From positions 4,831,461 to 4,895,460 of the forward strand of contig NW_006921537.1 of assembly GCF_000340215.1 (NCBI RefSeq): a DNA stretch of 64,000 bases. Reading direction: 5' to 3'. The position numbers were made by a program, and so were the translations under genes. Shown here one piece after another: positions 31,951 through 43,679 of the stretch. Every line of letters starts with the position of its first letter. Within the stretch, counting starts at the first letter, position 1. The notes under the pieces are model-generated. The model ran no database searches. It saw only the letters and a list, made by a program, of their open reading frames with translations, and had not been told where the DNA came from. Source of the stretch: Pseudocercospora fijiensis CIRAD86 (lineage: Eukaryota > Ascomycota > Dothideomycetes > Mycosphaerellales > Mycosphaerellaceae).

Positions 31951-34900
31951 TCATGAAGGCGCCATTTCAAACCCAAACTCCTCTTCCTGCTGTGCTTTCA
32001 AAGTCTTCAGTTCATCAAGCTGACTCGTCAACTCCGTCAAAATGTCCGACATGGGACAAGCTTGGGATAACATGCCGTTTTGGAAGGGTCGGATCATGTT
32101 TCTGATGGCGAGCGTTGAGATGCATGTCTGTAAAAATGATCAGCAGCCGCATACATAGGAGCCACAACCTCGCTTGGCTCGACTCGTGCTTCGCTCCTTC
32201 GTGACTTACCTCAATCCTACTGATCTGATGCTCCACAAACCCGATCAAAAATCGATCAGTAATCTCACCACCACCATGCTTGATTTTCTCCAAAAGCGCC
32301 GTCTCGGGAGGTTTGAGGGTCTTGGCTCCGGGATTTTCGAGACTGGAACATAACATTTCCAATCGGAGACTGACGTTCCATAGATCCCACACGTTATCCG
32401 TGTCGATAGTGAGTCCGCTGTTTCGCATCTTCTTCGCTTCCGTCTCACTAGCTTGAGCCACACGAGACTCTGCCTCAGCTTTCTGTTGCTGGATGACGAG
32501 ACGGGATGCGAGGCTGTGAGGATACATGAGGTAGATGTATTCAGGATTCTCCAGACCTTTTAGCGTTCTTTGGCCGAGATCTTTCACTTCGAAGCCTTGC
32601 GATGAAAGACTGCGAAGTTCGCGACGGATGGTTTGAGAAAGCATGTCGTCGTTCAGAGTATCTTCGGATCCAGTAGAGCCACTTCGGTCGGATTCGATGT
32701 GACTTTCCAGCATGCGTTGCACTTCTTGAATGAAGTCAGAACTTACGCAAATCTGACCGCCATCTGCGACACTCTCAATGCGCGCCGCGCGATTTACCAT
32801 GGGCCCGAAGTAGTCCATTCGTTTCGTGACGGGGTCGATTTCGCATACAGGTCGCCCCCAGTGGATTCCCATTCTCACACTCAGACCGCGGAAGATGACA
32901 TTGCCGTCAGCGTCTTGCATCTCCTCGCCGTGTACGCTCTTGAGAATTTCCTGCGGCCATTGGACTTCTAGTAGCTGACTCTGGATAGTGAAGCACCACA
33001 ACAACGCAGAAGTGACGGTTGGGAAGGCAACCATGAAGGCATCACCTTCCGTCTTCACCTCGTAACCACCAATGATTCTCAGGTGCCGTCTCATCACTTC
33101 ATTGTGCATCTTGATGGCAGACTGCATGGCGATCGGGTACGTTTCCCACAGAACGGTAGAGTTCTTGATGTCTGTAAACACCAGTGTGACGTCTCCTGTA
33201 GGAGCCTCCACTTCCTGGTCAAGTCGGGCAAGCTTGGAGTCGCCGACTGCATCGCGTCCTCGCTTGGCTTTGCGAACAGTGGTGAAGTAATCGTCAGGCG
33301 AGCCAGACGGACCCATGCTCATACTGTGTGTCCGGAACCTCGCCTTTTCACGCTTGCGTAGATCGCTCACGCCGACCATCATAACCATGATTTTGCCTGT
33401 CGCTCCGAATGCGATGGCCAAGTCACGAAGCTTTTGCGCAGCACGCATGAGGTCGCCTCGCTCTTGCCGCGCAACATCGACTGCAAAGTCTGGGGTGAGG
33501 TAGTCCCACAGCTCTCTCGAAGCCAACAAGATCATCTCATCTGACTCTTTGATGTCCAGTTTGCTGACATGCGGTGCTGCTATCACGCATGGAGCGAGTT
33601 GCACGAAGCCAAATGCTCGGGAGACATCGAGTTGATCGTTTAGTTTTCCTTGCCGAGACACGAAACCGCCAGCCTCTCTGATACGTTGTCTTTCGGTAGC
33701 TTCAGCAGGATCGTGTTTTCGTGTAATCACTCTGTGACCACCTTCCGATTGAATGAGTAGACATTGAGCATCGCCAACGTTCGAAATGTACAGCTCCATG
33801 CCGTGGAGGTACATTACTGTAGCCGTGCTGCCCGAAGTCATATCATCATCTCCAAGCTCTGGTCCGCTGACGCTGCCCCTGTGCACGATTGCACCGCTTG
33901 GATGCTCTCTCGATTCCATGGCAGCGGTGGCTGCGGTTGCAAGCTCTTTGTTGAGCCCGAGATACGTTCGCCGGAGCGCGTCAGCAGGGGTCTCTTCAGG
34001 CTGAATCTTCTCAAGCTCCTCGATGAAGTGATGCTTAAACTTCTCATGCAGGAACTTGGCAACCTTGCTGCCACCTGACGAAAGCGACTGACCATCGAAC
34101 AGGCCAATCAGTGCTTCATCTTCATGTCCTCGGAAGCGTGGGACGACCATGTCCAAGGTCGAGAGATGCTCGTTGCGACCGAGAGTATCTGCCATGCCAT
34201 ATGGCATAGTGTTGCCAATGATGGAACCAGCGAGTCGGACGCGCCTGTCTGCAGCTTGGTCTGGTACGGAGGGAATGGTAAGTGTTACATCCATCAGGCC
34301 CAGAATCCGCAAGTTGACGAGTGAAGAGAAGTCTGTCAAGTCACGTTGATCTCGTCCCGTAAGCGACTGTGCGCTGGGCTTGATTTCCAGCCGCTTGTTG
34401 CCTGACAAGTTGAGATATCTCAGCTGGCGATTCCAATTCCAGTTCCAATCGTACGGCCAGTTCGATACATTGTACTTGAGCGAATTGCTTCCAACATCAA
34501 GAATTGCAAGTCGTTGAACCTTTCCCAGCTCAGCAGGCAGGACCTGGAATTTGTTGCTGTTCAAATGCAGCACCTTCAACGAGGATCCCTCTTCAAGGTC
34601 CTCAGAAGGTATCGATGTGAGGTCGTTCCCAGATAGGTACAGCTCCGTCAAGTGCGTCCATTTCCGGATGGTCTTTGGAGGGACATCGTAAAGCTGGTTG
34701 TATGATAGGTTGAGGATACGCAGCTCTGGGAGCAAGACCAGCTCATTGAACACATCGTCTTCGAGCCGATTGTCTGCCAAAAACAAGTGACGCAACGAAG
34801 TTGAAAACGTCGCAGCTAACCTACTAGACAGCGTCGAATCTTTTCGTGAGCCACCGGACGGTGTTATCGTGCCTGTACTGCTGGCAGTACTGGTTCTACC

Positions 34901-37900
34901 AAGCGGGCCTTTCGTGGACGTGTACGATACCACTGAACCTTTGCGTGACGCTGTCCCTGGTGAGCTAGCTGTACTAAGCATGCCCGAAGCTTGACTTGGC
35001 CTTCGCAGCTGGAAGTCCTCCAACTTGCCCAGCTCTTCGAAGTCCGGACTGTTAGTCGGGATTGCACTGGGAGTGAGTGCCACTGAATTGTCAGGGAGAG
35101 CGGGTAGAGGTGCGCCAGGCTTCGGGAAGTCTGCTAGCACGTTCGAGGATACGTTCAGAGTCTCCAGCCGCTTCGCGTACCAGATCTCGGGAGGCAGCAT
35201 GCTGAGATTATTTTCGCGAACATCGAGATATCTCAACTCTGTCAGGCGTCCAATCTCTGCTGGCAGTCGGCTGAGCTCGTTCTTCGCTATGCTCAGGTAT
35301 TCGAGCTTTGACAGCAGACCGAAGTGAGTGGAGAGCGAGACGAAGTGATTCTTGCTGATCGTGAGCTTCGTCAGTCCCGACATTTTCATAAAAAGAGCGT
35401 CAGGAAGCCGCGATAGCTTCGCAGAAGCTAGGTTGAGGACGGAGAGCGTCGGTACTGGTGAGCTGAGGTCGAAATTCGTCACCGGATTGTGGTTGAGGAA
35501 GAGGACTTTCAGGCCATGGAAAGAGCCCTCAAACTGCGAGACGGAGTTGTGTCCTAGCATCAAAGCCTCTAGCATTGGCAGCTGCGATAGTACGTCGATA
35601 TTCGAGATCGAATTGAAGCGAGCATCAATCTCGCGCAGACTGCCCAATGCCGACAAGGAAGCATCAAATGGTCCGGACAATTTGTTGTTCGTCGCCCATA
35701 AACGTTCCAGATTCGTCAAAGTCGCGATGTTCCCCAGTGTGGAGACTTGATTGAAGCTGATATCAAGATCCACCAGGGTCGTGAGCTTGCGTAATGCATC
35801 AGGGAACTCTGTGAGCGAGTTCGATGAAAGATTTAGACTGCGCAGTGCTCGGTATTCGCCGAAATACGATGGAACAGTGGTCAGCTTGTTGTTCGACAGC
35901 TTCAAGCTGAGAAGTCCTTGCAACTTATTCAGCTCAGCGTGCGACAACTGCTCCAGTCTATTGTTCGAGACATCCAGAGTGGTCAGTCTGCTGGCCAGTG
36001 CTAAGCTAGGCGGCAGTTTCCAAGCCTCGTTGCTCGTGTACTTGATTTCACGTAGCTGTGAACAGCTCTGAATAAAGTCCTTGGGAATGTCCAACGTCAG
36101 ATTCCTCGAGAGGTTGAGTGTGATTATCTCAGTCGCCTTCTGGTAGAGCGTGATCGGTATCGTGATCAGATTTCGTCCTGACAGATCAATGTGATTGAAC
36201 CGTTGCATCTTGTTGAATCCAGGATCGCGCTCCAGACTAGAGTATCCGCTCATCTTGGATGGCAAAAAGGTGAAACGACAAAGATAGCCATGATCCTCAC
36301 GACCAAGATCTTCTAGGTGGTCCGTCTCTTGGTAACCAACCATTTCCAGCAAACGTTTCTGTATAACAAGAGGCCTTTCACCAGGTGACAGCTGTCGACT
36401 CGTATCCTGTTTGCGCATAATGATCTGATATTTGTTGAGCTCATCCTGAAGAAAGGTCTTCTTCGCCATCATTGAGATTAGCTCCGCAGCTGTGGTGTTG
36501 AGACTTGCTGATATGACGGCGAAGGTGCTATCAGCTCGGAATATTCTCATGAAGTACATCGGGCCTGGGTCCTCGTCTCGGATCACATTACCATCGTCGT
36601 CGAGCTCAGTCATCCTACGAAGATTCTCATCGGCCACTCTGTTCACGGCCCAACTGTCTGGCGCATCCCAGGCTCCTTTATGCTCTTCCTCCGGCAGCGC
36701 TCGTGGTGCAGGTTGCTCCGGCGGCCATCCTGTGAATATTTCGTTTTGCGGCGGTGTTAATGGTCCTTGCTTGTGATCTACGATGCCTTCGAGATGTGAC
36801 ATGTCCGTATCGAGATGCCAGAGCGCACCGCCATCTTCGGCATGAGTCGCATTGGGATCTCTGACCGGCTGTTGTCCTCCTTGGGCGCCATTCTCAACAG
36901 TCTTGCTACTTTTAAAAGGTATGCGTGAAAGCTTCTTCTGCGCTGCTGCGCCATTTGACTCCTGCTTCCCTTTCGGCTTCGCCTTGCTGTCCGACCAATC
37001 TCGTGTCGCTGCTTTCTGCATACCCGGTAGCGTGGACAGAGAAGTGACCGATTGGGACTGCAGAGTGTCCTTATCATTCTTATGTCTACCAGTCACCCGG
37101 TCGAATAGCGATCGTTTATGCGCACCAGTATTGGGCGAACGTTGATTTACCTGCTGACTTTGTGCAGAATGTGTGCTGGGCGCAGGACTGGTGGATCTGG
37201 CGGTGGTTTTCAGGTTGAGCGTGGAGCTCACGGCCGAAGGCGCATTGCCGCCGCGCATGAGGCTGAAAGATTGCTCGCGGGAAGTGGAAGGCCGCAGCGG
37301 GAAGGCGTAGCTATGTTTCTCGTCGGTGGACCGATTATGCCTGTGTCCGGGTAAGTGCAACCTGGATGCGGTGGAGTTCTTCGGAGTGCGAGCATTGTTC
37401 GGGTCTGATGGAAAGAACGAATCAGGAGCACCTTGGACATGCTGTGGCAGTGTCATTACAGTATCTTGAAGACGAGCAGTCCACACATTGCCTTCTCCAA
37501 CAGGCTGTCTTGTGCAACTTACCTCGGTGTCCTGGAAGACCCACGGCGTGACCTCACTGCTTGGCTGAGGTGCAGGTGTTCGTGGTCGCGACCCGGACGG
37601 ACTCGGTGGTCCGCTGCGCATGATGGCATCGTTCATGGAGTTGTTCCGGTTCCGCGCATTGCCTCCACCCGGGGCGAAAGGCGGTAGCGGGCCATTCTGC
37701 ATAGAGCTCGTCTCGGAATTCTGTCTACTGCTGCTGGTGTTGTCCGAATGCAAAGGAACATCGTTCTCACCGAAGAAGCCCTGCAGCTTCTTTTGCATGC
37801 GATCCCTCACGCTGGTCTTGGATGCGGTGGAGGATACTGTCGTGGCGCTCGCGATTGAAGGTCTCCGGTCTTCGCCATGGGTGGGGAAGTTCATGCCCCG

Positions 37901-38227
37901 ACCAGGCGCATAGCCCGGGGAGATGTGGCCCAGATTCTCATTCGAATCATTCAAGTAGAAGCTGCTGCCGAAGACGGACTGCGGCATTTGCATTTGCGTG
38001 GGCCGGTCGTCGCTCCAGTTGCCCATTGAAGGATGCGCGGTCGGAGGTTGACGACTGATGGAAGGGATGTTGCCTGCGTGGCTGTCGAGGTTGTCGAGGT
38101 TGTCGGCGGAATGGGGACTGTCGTCGCATGGTGCAATGCTGTTGGAGCGCGCGTTGGAAGGCGTGGGTTTGGGAGAAATGGTAGCGGGCGAGACGTCTTC
38201 GGTCGGTCGTCGCTCGTGTCTATGCAC
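31951..38227 (-). CDS. CYR1: Adenylate cyclase (Ras-association, LRR, PP2C and class III cyclase domains)
   Basis: The fungal adenylate cyclase, which makes cAMP downstream of Ras and G-alpha. The main frame runs 38227-32210. A clear intron (32128-32209, GTAAGT...TTACAG) leads to a last exon 32127-31951 ending EFGFEMAPS. A second probable intron, in frame, is 37442-37522 (81 nt). Domains in order, by open-frame residue: disordered N-terminus to 550; Ras-association about 552-660; about 20 leucine-rich repeats, 660-1300, with a Ser/Thr-rich insert near 1075-1140; PP2C-like domain about 1330-1620; class III cyclase about 1679-1845, with metal-binding Asp in LVFTDIKNST and in KTEGDAFMVAF. The frame opens at a GTG (38225-38227), not an ATG. 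CTAAC and CATAG just upstream look like a branch point and acceptor, so a short 5' exon with the true start probably lies beyond 38227. Confidence 0.93.
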
Positions 38228-38716
38228 AACGTATCGTTAGCTTGGGGTGTCTTGCCATGGTACAACGTGATTCACTAGGCGGGCGCGCGCGCGCGCTCGA
38301 TATCGATATACACTGCAGCTTTCCACGACCCATACCGCGCATGTCCACATTGACGATGCACCAGCTTTCACGCAGCACATGTCGCATACGTGCATACATG
38401 CACCCTTGACACCTAACCCTCCATTCCAACACTGCTCTCGCTCATGCTGCATTCGCAGTCGCAGTCGCAGTCGCGATTGAAGAAAACACATTTGACCTAC
38501 TGCTGTCTCTTGGTGTGCAGCTTCAGCGGGCGATGGGCAGTGAAGCTGGTGAACGGGCCCCTCACAGTGTCGGTGGACCGCGTCGAGTCGGCGCCAGTTG
38601 AGCCATGCCGGTCACTGGTGTTATTGTTGCGGAGTGTCATGCCTCATGTGGGTGAATTGCGCGGCGCTGCCTTTGCCTCGCAGCATCAGACCTGCAGCCG
38701 CAGCCGCAGCGCATCG

Positions 38717-38751
38717 AGCACCAGCACCAGCACCAGCACCAGCACCAGCAC
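38717..38751 (+). repeat. CAGCAC hexanucleotide microsatellite
   Basis: Nearly six AGCACC units in a row, preceded by imperfect CAGCCG repeats, in the upstream region of the cyclase gene. Confidence 0.8.
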
Positions 38752-38934
38752 GACACGTCCGCTTGCGTACAACACCCGACCTAGACCTCGCAGTGATAAT
38801 CGCGACTCCGGTCGTGCAGCTGCTCCCTCATCGATACCAATAGCCAGGCAATAGTAGTTCCGGAAAGTGTATAGCGTCGTCGTGGGCGGCGCCGCTGGGA
38901 TGGGTTTGGCAAGGGAAGGGAACGGAAAGCTGCT

Positions 38935-39020
38935 GCTTGCTTGCTTGCTTGCTTGAATGCCGGTGTGCTTGGGTGCGTGCGTGCGTGCGTGCGTAGGTGC
39001 GTAGGTGCGTGGGTGCGTGC
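38935..39020 (+). repeat. Two adjacent tetranucleotide microsatellites
   Basis: (GCTT)5 is followed, after about 17 bp, by GTGC units that change into GTAGGTGC units. Both lie in the cyclase upstream region. Confidence 0.75.
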
Positions 39021-40714
39021 TTGTGTTTCGATTCGCTTCGTTGTTGGTATGGGGAGTGGTTTGGTGGTCTGGAGAACGATGGGCCCGTGAATGCAGCAGC
39101 GTCTCCACAATCGGTCGCCCAAAGCGTTGTTTGTACCGCCCGCCCACTCAGCCCCGTCGCTCCGGTCTGGACTCTGGACCTCTCGATCCTTCGCGGTAGG
39201 AGCGCCAAGTATTGGATTGGCACTGTAGAATAGCAGATGCTCATCACTACAGCGGTGAGCCTTTCCATCATTCCCGAATTCCTATCTACTCCTACATTAT
39301 CTCTCGCATGCCATGCACGCTACAGTAGTTCTGCACCCGAAACCCGAGAGCGGCTACAGCCTCTACCCGCGCACTACTGTACGAGGCCAGCATATGGAAG
39401 ATCTGCTTCATCATCAGCAGAAACAAAGACTAGGAAGTATTCTAGGAAGCACTGCCTGCAGCATGCCGGCTTGCCCGAAGCTGTGTTTCCGTTTCCGTCC
39501 TATGCAACCACTTTCACACTACATACTCTACTCGATGCATGCAATTGGACACACGTGGCACCGCGACTCCGTGAGAGCCTTGTGCGAAAACAAGTATAGG
39601 CACGTTTCTCCGACTTCAAGCTTGCCGAGGCAGCACTGACTGCAACTCAACGAGATTAGTTATGGTGCCACAGGCTCCCTCGCCCTCTCATTAGCACCGC
39701 GCTCAATGCGCTGCTTGCTCACGATCATGCACTTTCCTGTTCCATAACCCGCATGGGCAAAGGCCTGCCTGAAACTTCAGGATCTGAGCGAATGCGATGT
39801 GTTTGTGATTCATGAGGCATTCCAGAACGCCGACTTTTGTCGATTCTCATATCTCGATATTCTCGCATTAATGCATTACTGCATGTGCAAAATCATGGTC
39901 GGTCCAGCGATCCTGCTGATTATGCAGTCATCTGCTTGCGAAGCGCTCGCCGTGCCTACTGAACATAACTCCAATCATTAGGCTGAGACAATGCAACTTG
40001 TCAATACGAGCGGCGTGGGCCCAGAGAGAGACCTTTGCCAGAAAGCAATGATGGTATTCGGAGAACCTCTACCTCCTCGACGTTGGAGTCCACTGGCTCC
40101 TGTGAGGAAACACTTGATAAGGGCGAGAGGCTGGAATCCGCGACCGAAAAGGTGATGTCCGTATCGCGCTCGTTCTAGACTTATGCGGCGATACGCCTTG
40201 AGCATTATCCGGAAGAAGACACTGCTTCGCCCAGTGACAATTGAAAAAAAAACCATCTTGTGTCTCTGTACCGTGCTGAGCTTCTGCAGCTCGATGTGAA
40301 GCTTTCCCCCGGTTTTCTGCTGAAGGTCGATGTATTCTCTGGGGGGACACTGGTTCGACTCCGTCATGGCATGCTGCGCTGGTGCCCTTCTCGGTTCTTC
40401 ATGATGTTCCAAGCCTAAAGGCGAATGGTGACGCAGCCGTGTGCATGACTAAGTTTCTGGGTGGTATATCTGGTCCAGAATGAGGAACACTATCGCATGT
40501 GAATCAACATAGCAATGGCTTTCGATTGGATTCATGCCAGGTCGATAACTCAGCTGAGGGGAACTCTGCCTATGCTGTGTGACATTTTGTCATGTGTCGT
40601 AAACTTCCAGTGAAGCAAAGCGGCCGAGAATCCTGAGAGGCCTATGCCTTTCGATGGGAATCAGAGAGCGAGCGTAAGAAGTCGCAGACATCATATGACA
40701 TGTCAGCCACCATC

Positions 40715-42226
40715 TTAGAACTCCATACTGTCTTCCTCTCGCTCGCGCTTCCCTCGTCCCTCCTCTTTCAGAATACTGTTCACATGGCCTTTGAAATAGT
40801 CAATGTATGGCTTCAAGCTCGTCTTTTGCCAGTCCTTGACCTGGACTTTCTCTTCGCTGCTCATGTTGGCACCTTGCTTCTTCTCCCATTGATCAATCTC
40901 TTCGAGTAGATCAGAGACGGTGGGCACCGAGAAGGGGTCAAAGTCCTCTACACGCCTCATGTCTATGGGTACACACACTCGTCCCGTGCCAGGATGAATG
41001 ACGAAAGGCGATTTGAGCAAGTGATTCAGTTTCTTGGAGACCTCAGCATCCAGTCGAGGGTACGTGTACTCCAATCTGATATCTTGCTTGTTGTCGACCA
41101 GTCGTCGAGGATCCATGGACAAGTGGCCTGCCTCAGCCAGCGTATCGATGTCTGCCCACTTTTGGCTGGAGCTTCGATCCGCTGAAGAGTCCCACTTCTT
41201 CTTCAACGCTGCTGTCAAGGTCTGATCCTGAAGCAAAGCGAGGAGCTTCTCGCTTCTTTCCTCAGACTGCCATGGATCTTGCTCGGCCAAAACGTCTTTC
41301 GTGAAGTATGGGTTCAATATTCTCAAACTCCTTTCCAAATGTGGGTGCAGAGGCCGCCTGAAGAGGCTTCTCTTGCTGTTCTCGTTCCCTTTGACTACAT
41401 CAAGGTAGTTGGCAATAGCTTTGCGCTTGCTGTCGTCCATCTCTCGTGCTCGCTTGTCGCTGATCCAGGCGTGAGCACCTCTTCGTCCAGAATAAACCCA
41501 CATGATATGCTGGAATCCAAAATCTTCTCTGAGGGCGGTGTCGACCACTTTGATGGCCATAACAATGAACTGCCAGCACTTTATACAGATCTTGGCGCCT
41601 GAGCAACACGTGCGAATCGGATCGTAATCTGTCATATCGATATCGAAGACCAGCTCTTTCATGACCGGCTTAAAGGCAGACGCTTTCTTCAACGTCTTCC
41701 TGTCTTTGGGATTGATCGAGTATTGCGGCCCTATCTCGAAACGTTCTGGAGCCATCTGCACGCACTCCTTTCGAAGCAGATCGGCAGAGGGAAACGCCAG
41801 GTATCGAATGACTCTATTCTCTGGCAGCCAGAATGAGAACTCTCGATTCTGGAAATCTGGCTGCGGGGTTGCTGAGTGATTCAACCATTGGAACAGCTCT
41901 CTGAAGGGACAAAGTCGTCCGTAGTATTGCTTAAGGGTGTCTGGATCAGAGAACTTCGCTTTGGGCGCAGCTGCGGGTGCTTGTGGCTGTGAGTTGTCGT
42001 CTGGTCGTTTTGCGGCGCTGGAGGAGAATTCGTCTTCGGAGTCGTCATCGCCATCGTCGTCAAACATGTCTTCTAAGCCTTGTGACGATGTTGTCGCTTC
42101 GACCTTGGGCATATCTGACATATCGACGTCATTCTGCTCAGCACCGCCGCTGGCAGGCGCGTCTGGCAGAGCAATGTCATCCTGGCTGGATGCAGAGCCT
42201 CTCTCCGGCGAGATTGCCTGTGGCAT
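40715..42226 (-). CDS. PRI1: DNA primase small (catalytic) subunit
   Basis: 503 residues from ATG 42224-42226. The frame is open 63 codons further to 42415, but that extension overlaps the divergent promoter and lacks conservation features. The enzyme makes the RNA primer in the Pol alpha-primase complex. The N-terminal 90 residues are acidic and disordered (DDDGDDDSEDEF). The primase core follows: QYYGRLCPFRELFQWL, then NREFSFWL and IRYLAF, then ELVFDIDMTDYD with the catalytic Asp residues. A zinc-binding cluster comes next (RTCCSGAKICIKCWQF), and then YSGRRGAHAWISD, the nucleotide-binding signature of eukaryotic p48/PRI1. The C-terminus ends KREREEDSMEF. No intron is needed, and the gene appears intact. 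It is divergent from the DUF1917 gene with 222 bp between starts. Confidence 0.95.
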   Translation of the reverse strand: MPQAISPERGSASSQDDIALPDAPASGGAEQNDVDMSDMPKVEATTSSQGLEDMFDDDGDDDSEDEFSSSAAKRPDDNSQPQAPAAAPKAKFSDPDTLKQYYGRLCPFRELFQWLNHSATPQPDFQNREFSFWLPENRVIRYLAFPSADLLRKECVQMAPERFEIGPQYSINPKDRKTLKKASAFKPVMKELVFDIDMTDYDPIRTCCSGAKICIKCWQFIVMAIKVVDTALREDFGFQHIMWVYSGRRGAHAWISDKRAREMDDSKRKAIANYLDVVKGNENSKRSLFRRPLHPHLERSLRILNPYFTKDVLAEQDPWQSEERSEKLLALLQDQTLTAALKKKWDSSADRSSSQKWADIDTLAEAGHLSMDPRRLVDNKQDIRLEYTYPRLDAEVSKKLNHLLKSPFVIHPGTGRVCVPIDMRRVEDFDPFSVPTVSDLLEEIDQWEKKQGANMSSEEKVQVKDWQKTSLKPYIDYFKGHVNSILKEEGRGKREREEDSMEF

Positions 42227-42448
42227 ATTGGGCGTGCGCTGCCGGATATGCAATTCCCAAGGTATTCTGATGGTGTTCTGTGTCTCAAGCAGACGCGACT
42301 TCACGCGACGCGCCACTGTCGAAAGTTCCCGCTGCCGGTCCCGCCCAGCCGCTAGCGCAAAGTATACTCTGAGCTCCCAAAAGTCCGTCTCCATCGTCTC
42401 ATGGACAGCAATCATGTAAGATTCGGCTACAGCGTGTAATTCGCCGTA
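42227..42448. promoter_or_regulatory. Bidirectional promoter region PRI1 / Bles03-like gene
   Basis: 222 bp between two divergent start codons. Both genes must start transcription here or inside each other's leader. Part of it is open in the PRI1 frame but is not counted as coding. Confidence 0.5.
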
Positions 42449-43679
42449 ATGGCGGACGACCGACTTGTCGACGGCGCTGGTTGGATCTCGGACGAGTCCG
42501 ACTTCTATGGTAAGCTCTCGTGGACTCCGAAATGCACGCGTTGTTTAACACTCTGCAACAGGAGATGAGAATGTCAGAGGTCAGCTCGAGCGAGAGTGCG
42601 GTAGAGGCACGAAGCGATGTCATAAGGCATTCATGGCTCAGCATTCTCCCAAGAAGGTCAAGACTCCTCGCTCGCCATCGGAGAACGGCACATTGGAAGT
42701 CAAGGCTCGACCAACGCAAAACCAGCCCGTGCATGGCAAAGCGGACGCCGGCCACGATGTGGTCAGCTTTCTAAAGTCGCGGCCTCAATTGTCCGCTCTG
42801 CAAAAGTCTCATGACGACGGCTTGAAGCCAAAGTGTAGAGAGCCTGCCCGCACAGTTGCGGGCGAAACTCAGCCTGACCTCGTCAGTGTCGACCGCTTCA
42901 AAGGTCATCCATGCGCATGGCAGCAAACGGAGACCATCGACGCTTTCTTGAAGCGCCTGCCGGTTGGCGACCCTAACACATCCACTCTAGATGGCTGGCT
43001 TTGGGTCGGTAGTCCGGAGCAGCCCTACGCCCATGTCAACAGCCGTAAACACTACGATCTGCTTGCTTTTGAGGAGCGCGCCGAAAGTCTACTCGAAAAG
43101 TACCTGACTCAACAGGCGGCAATTGAGGACGAGATGTCTGGTAAATCACAGGCGGCTATCACGCGCAGAATGGGGCCTTATCGAGACCAGCTCGAATGTG
43201 ATATTCTTGGCCTTGCAGTCGAGATGGGTGTTACTTGCGGGAAGTGGATGCTGTTTCCTGGAGCGGCCGATCTACCTCGTTATTGGCGATTGGTGGCCAC
43301 GGCAACCTGTCGAGGCAAGCTGGGTCCTACGGCGAAAAGTGCAGTGTTCGATCCTCAGGACCCGGAAACCGTCATTTGCATCTACACCTACGACTTCACC
43401 GACAGCGAAGACGTGCGCCGGGTTCTGGAAGAACTTGTTGATATTGGTGTCTGTTCGAACGAAGGCAGACGTATTTACTACAAGTGCGATGCCTACACTC
43501 ACCTAGGCATCAAGTCACAAAATTTGTACAAGCTCCGTGCGAGCCTGTACTCAAGCTCGGATATCTTGCAAGACAAGGTCAAAGCCCTTACTGAAGGGCC
43601 CGTTGCTCGCCTGAAAAAGAGCAAAAAGACCAGGAAGATGGACGATTTCTTTTCCGCTTTCTCCGACGATCTTGTTTGA
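42449..43679 (+). CDS. Bles03/DUF1917-family protein
   Basis: Exons 42449-42509 and 42562-43679 flank a 52-nt intron (GTAAGC...CAACAG) and give 392 residues. The splice recovers a start, MADDRLVDGAGWISDESDFYG, that joins in frame to DENVRGQLERE; the internal ATG at 42633 alone would miss it. The core from about residue 160 matches the DUF1917 family (human C11orf68/Bles03): WLWVGSPE, CGKWMLFP, YWRLVATATCRGKLG, AKSAVFDP, ICIYTYDF and RRIYYKCDAYTHLGI. Bles03 has an eIF4E-like fold, but its role is not established. A Lys-rich tail (KKSKKTRKMDDFFSAFSDDL) includes an MDDFF motif that resembles a PIP-box end (an inference). Confidence 0.85.

Larger units (their letters stand above)
38228..40714. 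promoter_or_regulatory. Long upstream region of adenylate cyclase; microsatellites
   Basis: About 2.5 kb without a convincing gene. It should contain the cyclase 5' exon or leader and promoter. Short tandem repeats are (GC)n 38283-38296, CAGCAC hexamers 38717-38751, GCTT tetramers about 38935-38954 and GTGC/GTAG tetramers about 38972-39020. Open frames on both strands (for example minus 39978-40412) show no family features, and many have no ATG or are repeat translations. Confidence 0.5.

Noticed and set aside
40335..40360. GGTTCGACTCC resembling a tRNA T-arm
   Set aside because: The flanking stem does not pair and no acceptor or anticodon arms could be built around it.
39978..40412. Minus-strand 144-codon frame upstream of adenylate cyclase
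   Set aside because: No domain, no splice context, and an overlapping alternative frame; it is best regarded as chance.
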